From positions 3,252,501 through 3,316,500 of the forward strand of contig NC_089442.1 in assembly GCF_026210795.1 (NCBI RefSeq): a DNA stretch of 64,000 bases, given 5' to 3'. The notes under the pieces were generated by a model. It was not told where the DNA came from and ran no database searches. It worked only from the letters and a program-made list of their open reading frames with translations. The stretch comes from Rhizophagus irregularis (taxonomy: Eukaryota; Glomeromycota; Glomeromycetes; Glomerales; Glomeraceae). This document shows positions 49,257-62,717 of the stretch, piece after piece (within the stretch, counting starts at the first letter, position 1; the number at the start of each line of letters is the position of its first letter). A program made the translations under genes and the position numbers.

Positions 49257-50532
49257 ATGGATCTCTATTCAGAATTAAAAAGGAACAAACAACAATTCGA
49301 GAATAATGAAATCAGTAAAGAAGTGTTTAACAAACGTCAAATGTCCATATTAAACAAATGGTCAGGAGAACTGAAGAACCATTCTCATGGTAAATAACAA
49401 AAAAAACATGTCTATCTTGTTATCCTTTATTAATGCGCTTATCCCTTTCAATGCGATAGTTGTCAATAAATCAAAAGAAATAGATTTGTACGGAATTCTC
49501 CACTTATCACCTAGCGCGACTGAAGCTGACATTAAGTCGAAGTACAAGGAACTTGCTCTGAAATACCATCCAGATAAGAATAGCAATACCAAAACTGAAG
49601 AGGTAAAGAATGAGGTTTATTTACTTTTACCTCCTACCCACATATTAACCCAATGTCATAAATATAGTGGACCAATCTTTCAAAAGCATACCAGACCCTT
49701 TCAGATAAAAACAGTCGAGCACATTACGATAATTTCGGAACAGTTAGCAACAGTAGGTCTCGAGACTATTTATTATATACCTGGTAATTTTTCGCTTCTC
49801 TCAACTCACCCCAATTTGTGTTAACGTAGCTTTCATGGATAAAGCATCGTTCAACTGCTATGTAGGAGGAGAATTCTGGAAACCATACATTGGTAACCTG
49901 GAAATTGGTCTCTGGTTATTCTCATTTATAGATAGTGAACTAGGATATGTAATGTCAGCTGAACTGAAAAAACGTCGTCATAACACTCGTGTGTTCAGCA
50001 TTGTCCGTTATCTACAAGATAAACTCTCTCAATTTCCGAAGCATGATGACGGATCGTTTGAGAAAAGTCTTTGTCAAGAAGCTCAGAGACTTTTGGCGGA
50101 ACCCAATGGCAAAGAGTTACTATCCTTACTAGGCGATATTTACATGACTGAAGCCGAAGCCCATCTAGGCGGGTCTTTTGAGGAGGGCATATTAAGGAAT
50201 TTTTCTTTTTTTACTAATAATTTCAGGTTTTTTGAAGGCTTGATTTACGGATTCTGGGTTAAGGAAATAAACCAAGAGGAGGTAAAAAGCTCGTTTAATT
50301 TTTCCGTGGTTATCAAAAATAAATTATAAATTCCGTTTAAACAATTTAGATTCAAAACATAGTCTGGAAACTTTCGCTATCTGAAATAACTTCTATAGCA
50401 CATGAAACCTGTGAGAAAGTCCTTAAAGAATACGAATACAATGAGGAAAAATTCTATCACCTTGTCAATTCATTATATTTCTTGGGCAAAGTGTGGAAAG
50501 AAATAAGTGAGCAGCTTGAAATAAAACCTTGA
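49257..50532 (+). CDS. DnaJ protein with C-terminal DnaJ-X domain
   Basis: A type III J-protein (Caj1/Djp1-like), which would stimulate Hsp70 ATPase. Five exons: 49257-49389, 49460-49602, 49668-49752, 49830-50281, 50350-50532. Exon 1 encodes a SHOCT-like helical hairpin (NEISKEVFNKRQMSILNKWS). Exons 2-3 encode the J domain: IDLYGILHLSPSATEADIKS, KYKELALKYHPDKN with the essential HPD, and AYQTLSDKNSRAHYDNFG. Exons 4-5 encode the X domain: SFNCYVGGEFWKPYIGNLEI, QEAQRLLAEPNG, NIVWKLSLSEITSIAHETC and LGKVWKEISEQ. The exon 3/4 junction is the least certain; I chose donor 49753 because it keeps the frame and the FMDKASF block. A stretch at 50187-50226 looks intron-like at its 3' end, but removing it breaks the frame. 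An intact gene is likely; a decaying copy is possible. Confidence 0.75.
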
Positions 50533-51394
50533 TATTTGATTATTGTAATTATCACCTTTATTGTTCTCTGTGCTTGTTTATGTTATACCTGACTCAAATA
50601 TCGATATTTCAAAATTTCAAACTTCATTTCTGTAAAGGACTTATATATTAAATCATGTATTATTTCTTTCAGTAAAATAGTTTAGAGACTGATAGAATAG
50701 CGAGTTTCAACTAGGTGATAAGTAAGCTTTTTTCAGATATTAGCTTTCGAACTCTCTTTTACATCTATAATTCTGTTATTATCTTAATACTTCCCACCAC
50801 TATACAGTAGAATTTTAAGCACTAACTTTGAAATTGACAGATGCGGTAAATAAAAATTTATATTACTGTTGTAAATTTATTAGCGATACAAAATAACATT
50901 CCAATAATAATCAATATCCAAATACGTCCATATCTTTCATTCTTGTTCTCATTCGAGATTACATTTAAAATATTTTTGTAATTATTATAAATCAATTAAT
51001 ACTAGAAATCGGTCATACCAATGTATAATCGACATTGAGATTGATTGATTTTTATCTTTATTAAATTTTTCGATTTGCTGTCGAGTATCTACCGGAATTA
51101 TGAAAAAAATTTTCTTCATAAATACACTTACATAATAATAAATTACTAAAACTTTCACCAATACTTTCAAAAAAGCTAAAGTATGCAGCTTTAAATCGAA
51201 TCCATATTCATACAATAGAATGAGAAAAAAAAACAAAAAATTAAATATAAATCATGAGCCACTGTATAATTAACACGAGAAAGAGAAATCATAGTTACGG
51301 AAAATAAAGTTTAATAAAAAAAATTCACACGTTATACGAGGAATGTTAAAAACATTAAATTATTTGACAAAATTTTGCCTTATATTAAACTTTT
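50533..51394. other. Convergent spacer between the DnaJ gene and PRO1
   Basis: AT-rich and without a supported gene. The minus frame 50985-51236 has no domain. Both flanking genes end here, so it should hold two polyadenylation regions. Confidence 0.45.
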
Positions 51395-52939
51395 TTAATT
51401 GTTCTCATTTTCTTCAGGATCTTTCAATGTAACAGCTAAATTATCTCTATGAATAACGAAATCACAATCTGCATAACCCAATTTTTCTCCAATTTCGCCA
51501 CTTTTACATCCCTTAATTAGAGAAATTTCTGATGAGGAATAATTCACCAAACCTTTCCCAACTGTAATTAATTCAACAATTTCTTTTCCATTCTCATTAA
51601 CATGGTGCTTTTCAAATACTAATTTAACAGCTTGATTAGACACAAAACTCCCTTCACATTTCACGATACCGGCCGCAAATAAATTACTTTTATGTCTCAC
51701 TGCTTTTACGGCACCTTCATCAATAAATATAGTGCCAGCTGTATGTAATCCATGTAACACCCACCATTTTTTATCCATCATTGGATTGTCTTTGGCTATA
51801 AATCGTGTATGAATAGGGATTGATGATGAAACGGAAGAATTTGGATTTACGTTTGATAAACTTGTTACAATTGAAATTATATTTTTTGGTGCTGAGCCAC
51901 GACTTATAATTGTTGTAACTCCAGCAGCAGTTGCAAGATCTGCCGCTGCAAGTTTTGTTACCATCCCTCCAGTTCCCAATGAACTTCCAGGTGTCGAAAC
52001 CACAACTATAAAACATTTAAGTAAATAAGGAATTATAGTTTAAAGAAACAGATAATTAAAATATTATCATTCAAACCTCGTTCTTTCAAATCTCCCACAT
52101 CTTCAACCACTTTGATAGGCTTTGCGTCAGGATTTTCTCTAGGATTGTCCGTATACAAACAATCGACATCTGTCATCAAAAACAAATAATCTGCATTTAC
52201 CATACCAGCTGTTATGGCGGATAGAGTATCATTATCTCCAAATTTAATTTCCTATAAAAATATCTAGAGTGAAAAATCATTTAAATTTCCTCTTTTTTTT
52301 TTGTGATTTTTGCATATAACTTACGCTAACAGAAACTGTATCATTTTCATTGACAATTGGAACAACTCCCATTGCTAGCAATTCAGTAAAAGTATTGACA
52401 GCATTAATATATCGAGTTCGCTATAAATAATGAACAATAAACAAAAAGAACTAAATTAAAAATAATTAATTAAAATAAAATATTAGGTAAATAATATTTT
52501 ACATTAGAAAGATCATGACGAGTCAAAAGTATTTGTGCAATCGGTTGATTAAGTTGACTAAAAAGATCATCAAACATTCTCATTAACCTTCCCTGACCAA
52601 CCGCGGCGACAGCCTACAATAAAAATAATAGAGTTATTGTAATGAGAAAATACCTGAATTATCAATCAAATCTGACATTTAGAATGTTACCTGGATTGCA
52701 GAAAGTTTTTTGGGCTTTTTATCCAAATCCAATCTTCTTAAACCAACTCCAATAGCTCCACTTGAAACCAAAACCACTTTATGGCCTAAAAACTTAAGCT
52801 TTACAATAGTTTCAACCATTAGTGAAAGATTTGATAATAAAGGCAAATTCGTTTCTTCATCACATATTGATGAAGTTCCAAGTTTTATTACGATTGTTAA
52901 CGACTGTGATTTTCCTGTTCGAGGATTTTTATGGGACAT
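51395..52939 (-). CDS. PRO1: Glutamate 5-kinase
   Basis: Phosphorylates glutamate to gamma-glutamyl phosphate, the first step of proline synthesis, in the cytosol. Five exons join in phase: 52939-52691, 52613-52503, 52420-52325, 52251-52077, 52005-51395; 413 residues, normal for fungal PRO1. The amino-acid kinase domain shows VIKLGTSSI (ATP-binding Lys), [41 protein letters not shown] and [10 protein letters not shown]. The substrate-loop segment [19 protein letters not shown] matches the GTGGM-K motif. From about residue 290 a PUA domain follows ([35 protein letters not shown]). This is the bacterial-type ProB architecture; the reductase ProA is not fused. It shares a short upstream spacer with the divergent gene at 53124. 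Confidence 0.95.
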
Positions 52940-53123
52940 GGTCGAAAGATTTTTAAAATGATTGATGAGTAAGGTGTATATATATATATATATTGTCCGA
53001 CGATCATCCGCAGTAGATCACCCCGAGGATTTTTTGATCTTTGTTACAGTTTTCTTTCGCAGTAAAAATGAATAAACGGTGATTATTCAAATTTCTAAAG
53101 TTTATAAATAATTAATTTTCAAA
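52940..53123. promoter_or_regulatory. Shared upstream spacer of PRO1 and the divergent unknown gene
   Basis: About 180 bp separates the PRO1 start codon from the first supported exon of the next gene on the opposite strand. It contains a TA repeat (about 52978-52993). Because both genes point away from it, it probably holds both promoters. No transcription-factor site is evident. Confidence 0.4.
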
Positions 53124-54157
53124 GAAGCTAATTCATTTTAATTATTTTGAAATTTATAAATCTAGTAAAATTCTTGATTTATCTCATGATACAACAATTG
53201 TTTCAAGAAAATCATTATTCAATGAACAAGATGATTTTAGTGATGATGATTTTATAGATGATGTAAAGATGAAATTGTTTGAAAGATTGAATAGTGAATT
53301 TGTATGTATGGATGGTATGATTTTATGTACATATATGTATTTGTTGATTTTAGAAAGAAATTTGTCCAGTTCTTGACAATTATTTCTTATATAAAATTCT
53401 TTAAGATGACAATGAAGAAATTGAAGAAGAATCTCACAAATTAGACAATGATGATAACGAACAAAGTATGAAATAATTAAATCCCCTTTTATTTCTGAAT
53501 TTAAGAGAAAATAATTTTCTTAGGAAAAATGTGTGGTATTTAGTATTTCGATTATTCGCATGTGGTCCTCCTTCGAAGATTTCCCTTGAATCAAAAGAGA
53601 TAAGAGATTATAATGAGTTTGTAGAACAAATGCTAAGAAATAAAGCTGATAATGATGAATCAAGGTAAAATAAAATTGATTCATAATTCATTCTTTACAG
53701 AAAGTAAATTGTGTTATTTTATGTTCATTATCATAAAAAGAGATAATCCAGATCATATGAAAAGAATAAATTCGGTAACTTTTGAGCAAATTATTCAAGA
53801 GTCAAAAATTCCCTGGGAACGTCATTTAGTACCAAATAAAGTATTAAATGTTCCTTATAATTATGAAGAACAAAGAGTTAAGCCAAAACGAAGGAAAAGC
53901 AAGACGAGAAGAGATGCTGAGAAAAAAGGTAATAAATAATCATATAATTTAATATTAATGAATTATACTTATTTTTAAATAATTTTATTAAAGGATTAGT
54001 TAAGAAAAGAATTCATGGTGGAAATTGCCCTGGTTGGCCGACAGGTGGTAAAGGATATGCATATGGGTGGAGGTCAAATATTGGATCGTTAGAAAAAATT
54101 TGTATATCATCTAAAAAAAATTTGAATTTTCGTGAAAAGAGAGCAAAGTCTAAATAA
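53124..54157 (+). CDS. Unrecognised basic protein, 5' end unresolved
   Basis: The 3' exons are well supported. One (about 53530-53666) reads NVWYLVFRLFACGPPSKISL then EIRDYNEFVEQML. The next (from about 53742) reads DNPDHMKRINSVTFEQIIQE then SKIPWERHLVPNKVL and ends in a basic run (RRKSKTRRDAEKK). The last (about 53996-54157) reads RIHGGNCPGWPTGGKGYAYG and ends in a basic tail. Upstream, 53124-53290 encodes an acidic, Asp-rich piece (NEQDDFSDDDFIDDVKMKLF) and a further acidic exon lies near 53404-53466. I could not join these in phase to the later exons or find a start codon. The acid-then-basic layout suggests a nuclear or nucleolar protein. I do not recognise the family, and no function is assigned. 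Confidence 0.55.
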
Positions 54158-54467
54158 ATGAAAATTTTCTAAGTAAAGTTTCTTATTAATATGTGTATAA
54201 AAGTCGTTCAATAAAATTGTAAAATTATATGAACTTTATTACTTATACAAATTACAGATTTACATTAATATATTAAAAATTAATAAGATCATTAAAATAT
54301 AATTTAAGCATCTAGAGCAAGAATCTATAATGAATGTACCACGGAATACAGTGGTCAAGTAATCAAGAATTACGTGCCAGAAATCACCTGATTTAATAGG
54401 GTGGGATTAGAAAAAAATTTTGTACAATAATAAGTTTTCACATATAAATTCATTATCACTCAATAGG
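54158..54467. other. Convergent 3' spacer before ECM29
   Basis: Short AT-rich spacer between two convergent genes; no feature is seen in it. Confidence 0.5.
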
Positions 54468-57400
54468 TTAGATGCTTGTTAGTAATTCCTTGCGTAATTC
54501 TTTAGCAGAATCAGAAATATTTGCTACAGGATCTTTTTCGGCAACAGTAATAGTTTCCAACAATTTTTCTTTAACCAATGAAGAAAGTATTAACGAAGTA
54601 TCTATAAAGAATGATTGTAATTAATTGAATGTAAAATAACACAATAGGAAAATCCGATTGAATAATTGATATTTACCTTTAATTTTATCAACAACTTTCT
54701 TCAAAGTATCAAAACTAGCGGTACGAACTGCCACGTATTTGGTGTCTGATAATCCTTCTTTCAACCCTTCAAATATACTATTTAAAGTTTCTTCTTCAAG
54801 CGTTTGAACATGTTGTCCACTGAAGTCCAATTTTTCAATAAATTTTTCAAGAGATTCTAATGCACACAAACGTACATTCCAAACATTTTTGCCAGATTTT
54901 AAAGAACTTGCCAATAATTTACCAAGTTCTTTGGAATGTTGTACTATGAAGAACGATGATAAAATTAAATATAATTTATATAATTTGTAGCTTCAATATA
55001 TATATCAAAAAAGATATTTCTTACTTTGAACTTCTTTTTCCTTTGGCCAAACTAATCCAAGGCATTTCATTGCACTTGCTTTGACCAATAAAAATAATGG
55101 TCTTTCATTTGCATCATCTTCATCCATTTCATCAGGATCTTGTTCACCTGTCGCCAATTCGGCTAAAAAATCTTTGACTTCAGGATAAATTACTAACGTA
55201 TCACTATAAGTGTCAGCAAATTTTCCAAGATTATCAATACAAATACGCTTGTATTGCTTATTCGCTTTTTTACTTTCGCGCGCAAGAACCTAAAATTACA
55301 AAAAGTTAAACATACGAAGAATGATAATCAAATAAATATGATATATTGAATTATAAATACGCTAGCTATAATGTCTAACCGTGCACGATTTTCGTCATTT
55401 TCAAAATATTTTCGACAAGAAACAGAAGCTGTTGTCAACGCTTCAACAAGAGCTTCTTTTCCAGCCCAAGTTCTTCCTAATAATCCATCCAATAATAATG
55501 GAAGAACTTGTTGCATATATGGCATCAGATTTTGTTCTAAAAATAGATAAGAAAATTTTTATAATTTATACAGTAGATATACAAACTACGGGAAAGAAAA
55601 TGAATAATAACCTATTGATTTGGCAACATCAGCTATTGTTAATGCAGCTTGTCTTTTAGTAGGCCATGAAGGTGATTTCAATAATGCCGACGATAGAGAA
55701 ATCAATTCACTTAAATACAATTTAATTGTTCCCATAGATCCTTCAAATTTATAATAGGATTATTGGATTTGAAAAATTATCCTTTTTAACAACCAATAAT
55801 GTCTTACCAGCAGTATTATCTTCCCAAACATCATCCCACACACTTTTTATGCTTGAATCAGAATCATGCTTGCCATAATAAGTGAGCGGCAAAACCTCTA
55901 CATAGATTCTTTTTAATTCATCAGATGCATGCTTTGATATCTCAAGCACCGTAATTCCAGCAATAGATCTAATTTCTCCTTCTAATTAAAAAAAAATAGG
56001 TATAGGATTATAACAATAATTCATAATTCATAACAATTCATATTTAAAAGAATCGTGAATATTTATATATACCACTATTTTCACAATAAATTTTCTTCAA
56101 ATGTTCAATAAACTTAGCCAAAGTGTTATCAGAAGTCAAATGTGCGACATAACCAACAGCAACAGCGTATGATTTGCGAACTGCGGGTGAAGTATCAAGA
56201 ATTGATCCACTTAGAACTTTCAAATAAGTATTAGCATGAAGTCTTATTATTTCAGCTTTTTTAATACACATTGACACTAAAAATCTTGCACAGCCGGCCT
56301 AAATATTTTTATTAAAATCATTAGTAAAAGAGAACTTATTTAGTTTAAATAAATAAATAAATACCTTTGTTGGTAAACCAATTCCCTTACGTATAAGTTG
56401 AAGCAACCTAGGAGTTAAATCCTCTATGACTTTTTCATCAATATAATCAATACAAGATTCAATGCCCTCCATCATTGGAGACATTTTGGTAGCTGACAAA
56501 CGAGTGTTTTCAAGCTATAAGGATGGGACATAATATCGTAAGTTTGACCATGACGAAAAATAAATAAACAAAAATCTAAAACGAAATACAACACAAACCT
56601 GTTCTTGCGTGACATCATACTTTTCGACATGAAAACTTAAATAATCTATCAAGTACAATTCACTTAGTATAAATCTAATTATATAATAATAAGAAAAACT
56701 TGCAATAATTATATACTCATGACTTGAGGTTCCATGCTGGACAAACTTTCCAATAACTTATCAACAATTTCTGTAATATGCGGTTTCAATAATTCTTTAG
56801 CGGTTTCGCAAATTTTAAGAATCGTTGTCAAAGAAAATTTGCGAACATCTTCGGCATCTGATACTAGTCCTTTCGATAATAGGAAAGGCATTATAATATT
56901 CATAACTTTTTGCCCATTTCCAACAGACACATTAGCAGGATCACAGTATTTCACCGTAATTTTTGTCAATGTGCGACAAGTTTTAAATGCTGCTATTCGT
57001 ACACTTTCCTAGAATAAATGTTAAAATGTTAAATGAATATCAAATTAAAAAAAAAATAACAAAATATACAAACTTTGATATCATCCAAGGCTCTAAAACT
57101 CATATTCCATAGATCCTGTAAATATGGTTCAAGTTGTTGAATTTGTCTTCCTTGTAATAAATCCGTCAAAGCATTGGCACTGCAAAAAAAATAATGTTTT
57201 AGGCAAATGATTTTGAAAAGAAATCATAAACAAATTAAACCAAAACGCACCTAGATTCTCTAGTTCTCCATAATCTATCACCAAGCCCTTTGAGTAAATC
57301 TTTAACAATTACATCAAAATATTCATCAATAGCGTTCTTTGGATCTTTCACCAAAGTTCTCCAAATACTTGTCATAGCTTCATTTACTCTAGGGTTAGGG

Positions 57401-60400
57401 TCATATTGAAATCTATATAACCTAGGTATTAAATCTTTCAAATATGGTTCCAACTCCTTCTCTGCTTGAGCAAGAATAGATGAGAATCCAAATGCCGCTC
57501 CCTTACGTGATTGCCACATAGCATTATGACTAGCTAGTTGCATGAATTTGTAAACTAACTCCGGCTGGTTCATATCAGAAGCCAACGAAAGAATAGACTG
57601 ATAAGTTGAAATGGCTGATCCATCAGGAGTTTGACCAAGTGTACTTGAATCAAACAATTGGGTATCTCGATCTATTGTTTCCTTTGGACGTTTTCCCTCA
57701 CTAAACATTTCGACAAGAGAATCGACAAGCCGTTCTTTCATCTTTTGGTCTCCTAATTCATAAACAAGACCAATACCCTTGGAAGCAACTTCCTGAGTAA
57801 ATTCTTTAAAAAAAAAGAAGATAAGGCCTTCATTTACTTGTTAAATGTAAATTAAAGGAAAAGATAAAAAATAAATACCGTCGCGATCCGCCAAAAGAAG
57901 AGAAAATGCTCCATGTATTCTAGGCAATGTAGCCTAAAAATAAAGTGTATGTATAAATGTTTGAACCTTTGCAAGAACAATAATAAATCTAATATATTGC
58001 TTTCACATTACCTTAACCATTTCATGTTTAGAACAGAATTTTACTAAACACAACATCCAAACACAAACAGCTTTTTTCGCTGCTGTCTTGTTTGAAGGCA
58101 ACAAATCATTAAATATCTTGTTTAAAACTCCTTCCATCACAGCATTGTCAATCGTCATAGATGGAGGTGGAACATCAGCAATATCCAAATATAGATCCAT
58201 TTCATTACTCTCCCATCCCGCAGTTATACAAGTGATTGACGCGCCAATCGTAAAATGAACCTCTACTTGTTTATTAATAGTTGTTGCTAGGTCATAGAAT
58301 AATGATAAAACCTTTTCTGAATATGTAGATTCTCCAAGTGCAATATGACCAAGTGCAGTAATAGATGTTTCTTGTCTCTACCATAATTAAATTATTTTAA
58401 TCAAATATAAACATTTTTCAAATTTTATAAACAATTATAAACATACCTTAACATCTTTAGTGGTCTTAACAATATTAATTAATTTCTCCACAATATTTGT
58501 GAGAAAATCTGCACCAGATGAATTTTCACCGATCTTGTCTTTTCCTTTATCGTTGATATCTGAGAAAACTGATAATAAAGTGTATCTACAAGCCTCACTC
58601 AAAGATTTAGATGCGCCAATAACACGCAAACTTGTGGATGAATCTAAATCTGAAGCAATCAGTTCAATTACTTCTATTATAAGATCTGGTGATACCATAG
58701 ATTTAAACGTTGTAGGATATCGATAAGTCATTCGACCAATTATATATCCCAAAGCAAGGATACTTCCGTGATGATAATCGGATGTCTATTTAAAATTTAA
58801 AATTAAATATTTTATTAAATTTCAAAACAAATTCAGTTAAAAAAAAAATAATAAATTCCAAACCTGTCGAGAACGATCTTTTGCAATCGTCATGAATTCC
58901 TTTATTAAATCTTGAATGATTGTGCACCTCTCGGGACTATTTTCTAACTCACTTGTGCTCACTATACCAAGGACGTGGGCCATGGAATTACGTACTTCAA
59001 GCTTTGTTATACTCAAAAAGGTCTGTAAAATAAAACGTGTTAATATATGAAATTTGTATCAGTAAAATAAATTTATATATAGAGACTGACCTTTATCCAG
59101 CTAATTCGATTTTCATAAGATCGAGAAAGAGAAGATGGTCCAAGAGATATTAGTTCCAAAAGACACGATGATGCAGTAGATTGCAATGATGCGTCTTTTA
59201 TTTTAAGAGAATGTTAATATCAAGTAAAATAGCAATGACAATAGAATATCATAAGACATGCATTTGCTCACCTATTTGGCCTTTGTTTGTTAACCCTTTC
59301 TCAATCAGCCCAAGATATACATTAAGTGCTCCACTATGTTGAGGTTCGTCCAATTCCATCTGATCCGTCATTTCCTGATCAGCCTTCCATTGCTCTTTTA
59401 TCCAACTTTTAACTCGTGCACGTACATTGGAATCAAATAGTTTATTTTCACCATCAAGTTCATCAATTAATTCATCAACTAACACAGTTGGATCTGCATT
59501 TACAATCATTAAATTTCTAAGAAATCGCAAGATATTAATATAAACTTCTGTACGATATCCCGAAACATACTTTTTTCCAGTAGATTGGCCAGATTGTAAA
59601 GTATGATTAAATTGTGCAAAAGATGATGCATCTAGAACCATAGTTGAAGGTATGGCTAAATTAAATTTAGATTTAGATTGATCATAATTGAGCTGTTCGA
59701 CTTTCTCTGTTCGTTGAATCGATTTATTATTAATAAAATTAACAAATTCCAAAAATGAAGGAATTTTAATTTCATCATCCGGCTGATTTGGATAAAGTTT
59801 AGGAGCTCTTGAATTAGGAAATGCTAAACCACGGGATGCCATCTCTCTAACTTCTAACTTTTCATCAGCTGAGGCAAGAAGACAAATATATCGAGAGAGA
59901 ACGTGAGAAAATGGAAACAATGATACTGCATATTTAACAGCACAAAAACGTGCTTGGTGTCCTGGCTTATTATAGTAAATAAACGATTAGTTAATCAGGA
60001 TAAACTGAAATACGATAAATTAGACTTTTAATACCTTATCTATATTCTCCTCCAGAATATTTTCAATAGTTCTGATAACATCTTCATTAGCCCAAGTTTC
60101 AACATCTTGATATGCCTCCACCATATTAGATAAAGCCTCTTGAACAGATACTTTAACATTTTTCGTTTCCATTGTGACAGCTGTAAAGAAGTTCGCAAGT
60201 ACAGATAAATCTTTACGGAAAATCTCTGGAACTGTTGTCATAAGTTCTTATTATTAAAAACGTTAAATATGAAAAATTTTCACAAAGTCGAGAAATTATA
60301 AATACCTCGTCTTGCCAGCAAACTAACTGCCACATAAGCAAATCCTCTCAAATCCTCTTTATCTAGTTTTAAGCTTTCTTTATCTAACGTAAACATTAAA

Positions 60401-62445
60401 ATTAGAAAATCGTTCGATCCATAATTAATATAGTAATTATACGATATATACCATGTTCATTAATAAACTTTAATAGTCCAGATAATAAAACTGGAGCAAC
60501 GGGTTTTAATCGCGAGGAATCACCCTAAAAATAATTTTAATGTTTTTAGTATTTAATTTTTTTTTTTAATAAGAACTCGTTCTTTTAATATTACCATTCT
60601 TGCTATCCATTGAACAAACCACATTCCTTGATTTTGCAATTTTGTATTTGTTGTGGGACCTTAACGATCATAAAGAAATGATAAATATTTTACTAATATA
60701 TATTTATAATTAAATAAGAAGATTGTTTATTTTTCTTACCATAAAGACAGTCAAAAGAAACTTGAATCATAGCAGGGAACGTGTTGGCTGCTAATCTGGA
60801 TTTACAGAGATAACCCATAATCTTATATCTAAGAGATTGAGAAGCCGGATGACGCAATGTCTCTTGTTGACCTAACAAATCAATTTAATGACTCATCTGA
60901 AACCACTAATATTCATTCCCTTAAAAATAAATGAAGCATAATATACCTTGTTTTGCAACAGACCCAGGATTACTACCTTGATATAAATAGTATAATCCAT
61001 CCACAACCTGAAATTTGATTAAATATTACATAATTTAACTACGATATAATCCTTAATAATTAACTGAAAGATATCTTTAAATACCATTTTATCTTCCATA
61101 TCTGGTTTCTTCATTCTCTTAAGGCCATTTTCACCACCACCAACAATTTCATGAGAAGAATCACATGATGCAGCCAATAATATTAAGAATTTCTTAAAAT
61201 GTATACTATCGGGTAGCGAGTCTGGTAATATTACAGAAGAATTAACAAATCGAAGAATTCCCATCTATTTCATGAAAGAATTATTAATAAAATATACATT
61301 TTTTATATTACAAACAGAAAGTTAAGACTGACCTTAATTGATATTAACTCCGAATTTTTAGAAGCCCATTGTGCTTTTCCATCATTAGTTACAAACTTAA
61401 CGGCATTTGCACTAAGTCCTGGTGGAACAGATGGTAATTGAACAGGTTGGGGGTTTTGAGAATCTTCTAGTTGTCTATATGATAGTTTATTTTATGAGCG
61501 AATCACATGATATAAACACGTAGCTTTAAGATTGATTGTCTTACCCAGTGGCAGGTCGCTGATTTTGTTGCCTAGGCTGAATAGGTGTATATAGAATAAC
61601 ATCTAAGAATGATTCTAGCAAAAATTTAGCATCATCAGGATGTGACGTAAAATTAATCGGGTCAAGATCAGAAGGCGACTCCGTCTCTTTTGGTTTATAC
61701 TTTTGCAATACCTATCAATAACCGAATAAAAACGTAAATACCTTTTTTTTAATTAAAAAAAAAGACAGTTTAACATATTCTTTTAATTACCAAAAGTATA
61801 ATATGCATTAATGTTTGCTTTTGGTTAAGAGGCTTTGAAGCAATGCCTCTAATCAAACTTGGTAGGTTTGTGATTTGTTCCTATGCAAAATATAATAGAA
61901 TCTTTGAAGCAACAAAAATATTTCCATCCAAGAATTGTACTCATTCATACGATGAAAGAAGAGCGAGTTACCGATATTACCTCCTTACCTCTTCCGTTAA
62001 TCTATCATAAGCCATTTCAAGGTACATAATACCGAAATTCTTAACAAATATTGATTTAGTAACCTTTTCTGTACAAACAAGATCCAAAAGAGGGACTAAT
62101 GGAAGTTTGATGTTTGTTTTAGGCCGAACACGTTTGTTAATGTGAGCTAAGATGCTCATTACCTAATCAAAGAAAGATATTGAGTATTTCTTTCTAATAA
62201 CTCAATTAAAAAATTTCTCTAACCTTTGTTTTCACAACTTCGTGTGGACTTTCCAGCTTTAAAAGAACAGGGCTTAAAAAAATATTAAGAGTCTTTTCTA
62301 ATTGCTGATCAGTTTCTGCAAGAGCAAATCGAAGCTCCACATTTTCGAGTAATTCTGAAATTATATTAATAAATTTTTTATTAATTTTAAAATTGAATCA
62401 ATTACTTTTTCGGAAAAAAATCTAACCTATTTCTTTTTCTGCCAT
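54468..62445 (-). CDS. ECM29: Proteasome component/adaptor ECM29
   Basis: A very large HEAT-repeat protein that binds the 26S proteasome, holding core and regulatory particle together and linking it to other compartments. The N-terminus matches the family: MAEKEI, then LENVELRFALAETDQQLEKT, FLSPVLLKLESPHEVV, AHINKRVRPKTNIKLPLVPL and VKNFGIMYLEMAYDRL. Exon 1 is a 19-base microexon (62445-62427) joined in phase to one ending in VVKTK (about 62229). I count about 30 exons. Well-defined ones cover 62160-61980, 61264-61078, 60241-60035, 59960-59273, 58780-58447, 57790-57250, 57010-56720, 56300-56070, 55530-55360, 54945-54680 and the last to 54468. HEAT-like helices are visible throughout, such as [10 protein letters not shown]-type pairs, SFDTLKKVVDKI and HNAMWQSRKGAAFGFSSILA. 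It ends LRKELLTSI. I did not check every junction. Intron density is high, as in MTU1. Confidence 0.92.
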
Positions 62446-62717
62446 TCTATCTCTTACGTATAAGGAAAATAAGAAAATAAGCAGTAGTTTTTTAATATAT
62501 TAATTAACAGTATGTAATTGATTAAATTTCGATGATCGTGAAATTTTTTGCCGTATTTATAAAAAAAAAAACCGTCGATCTGATTGACAAAATTGCGTAA
62601 TTCATTTTGACGTTATAAATCTATATAACGCGTAATATCAGAAAATTTTTTTTCGTAATCACTATCGTAGGCAAATTACGCATCCCTATCCCTTGACGAA
62701 ATCATTTTTTTTTTACG
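62446..62717. promoter_or_regulatory. Shared upstream spacer of ECM29 and PGS1
   Basis: The 272 bp lie between two divergent start codons. They contain the words attgcgtaatt and aaattacgca in inverted orientation (about 62594 and 62675) and ataacgcgtaat (about 62626). These could be regulatory, but nothing identifies a factor. Confidence 0.4.

Noticed and set aside
50187-50226. 40-bp intron in DnaJ exon 4
   Set aside because: The 3' end looks like an acceptor with a branch point, but there is no GT donor and removal shifts the frame to an early stop; read-through is open.
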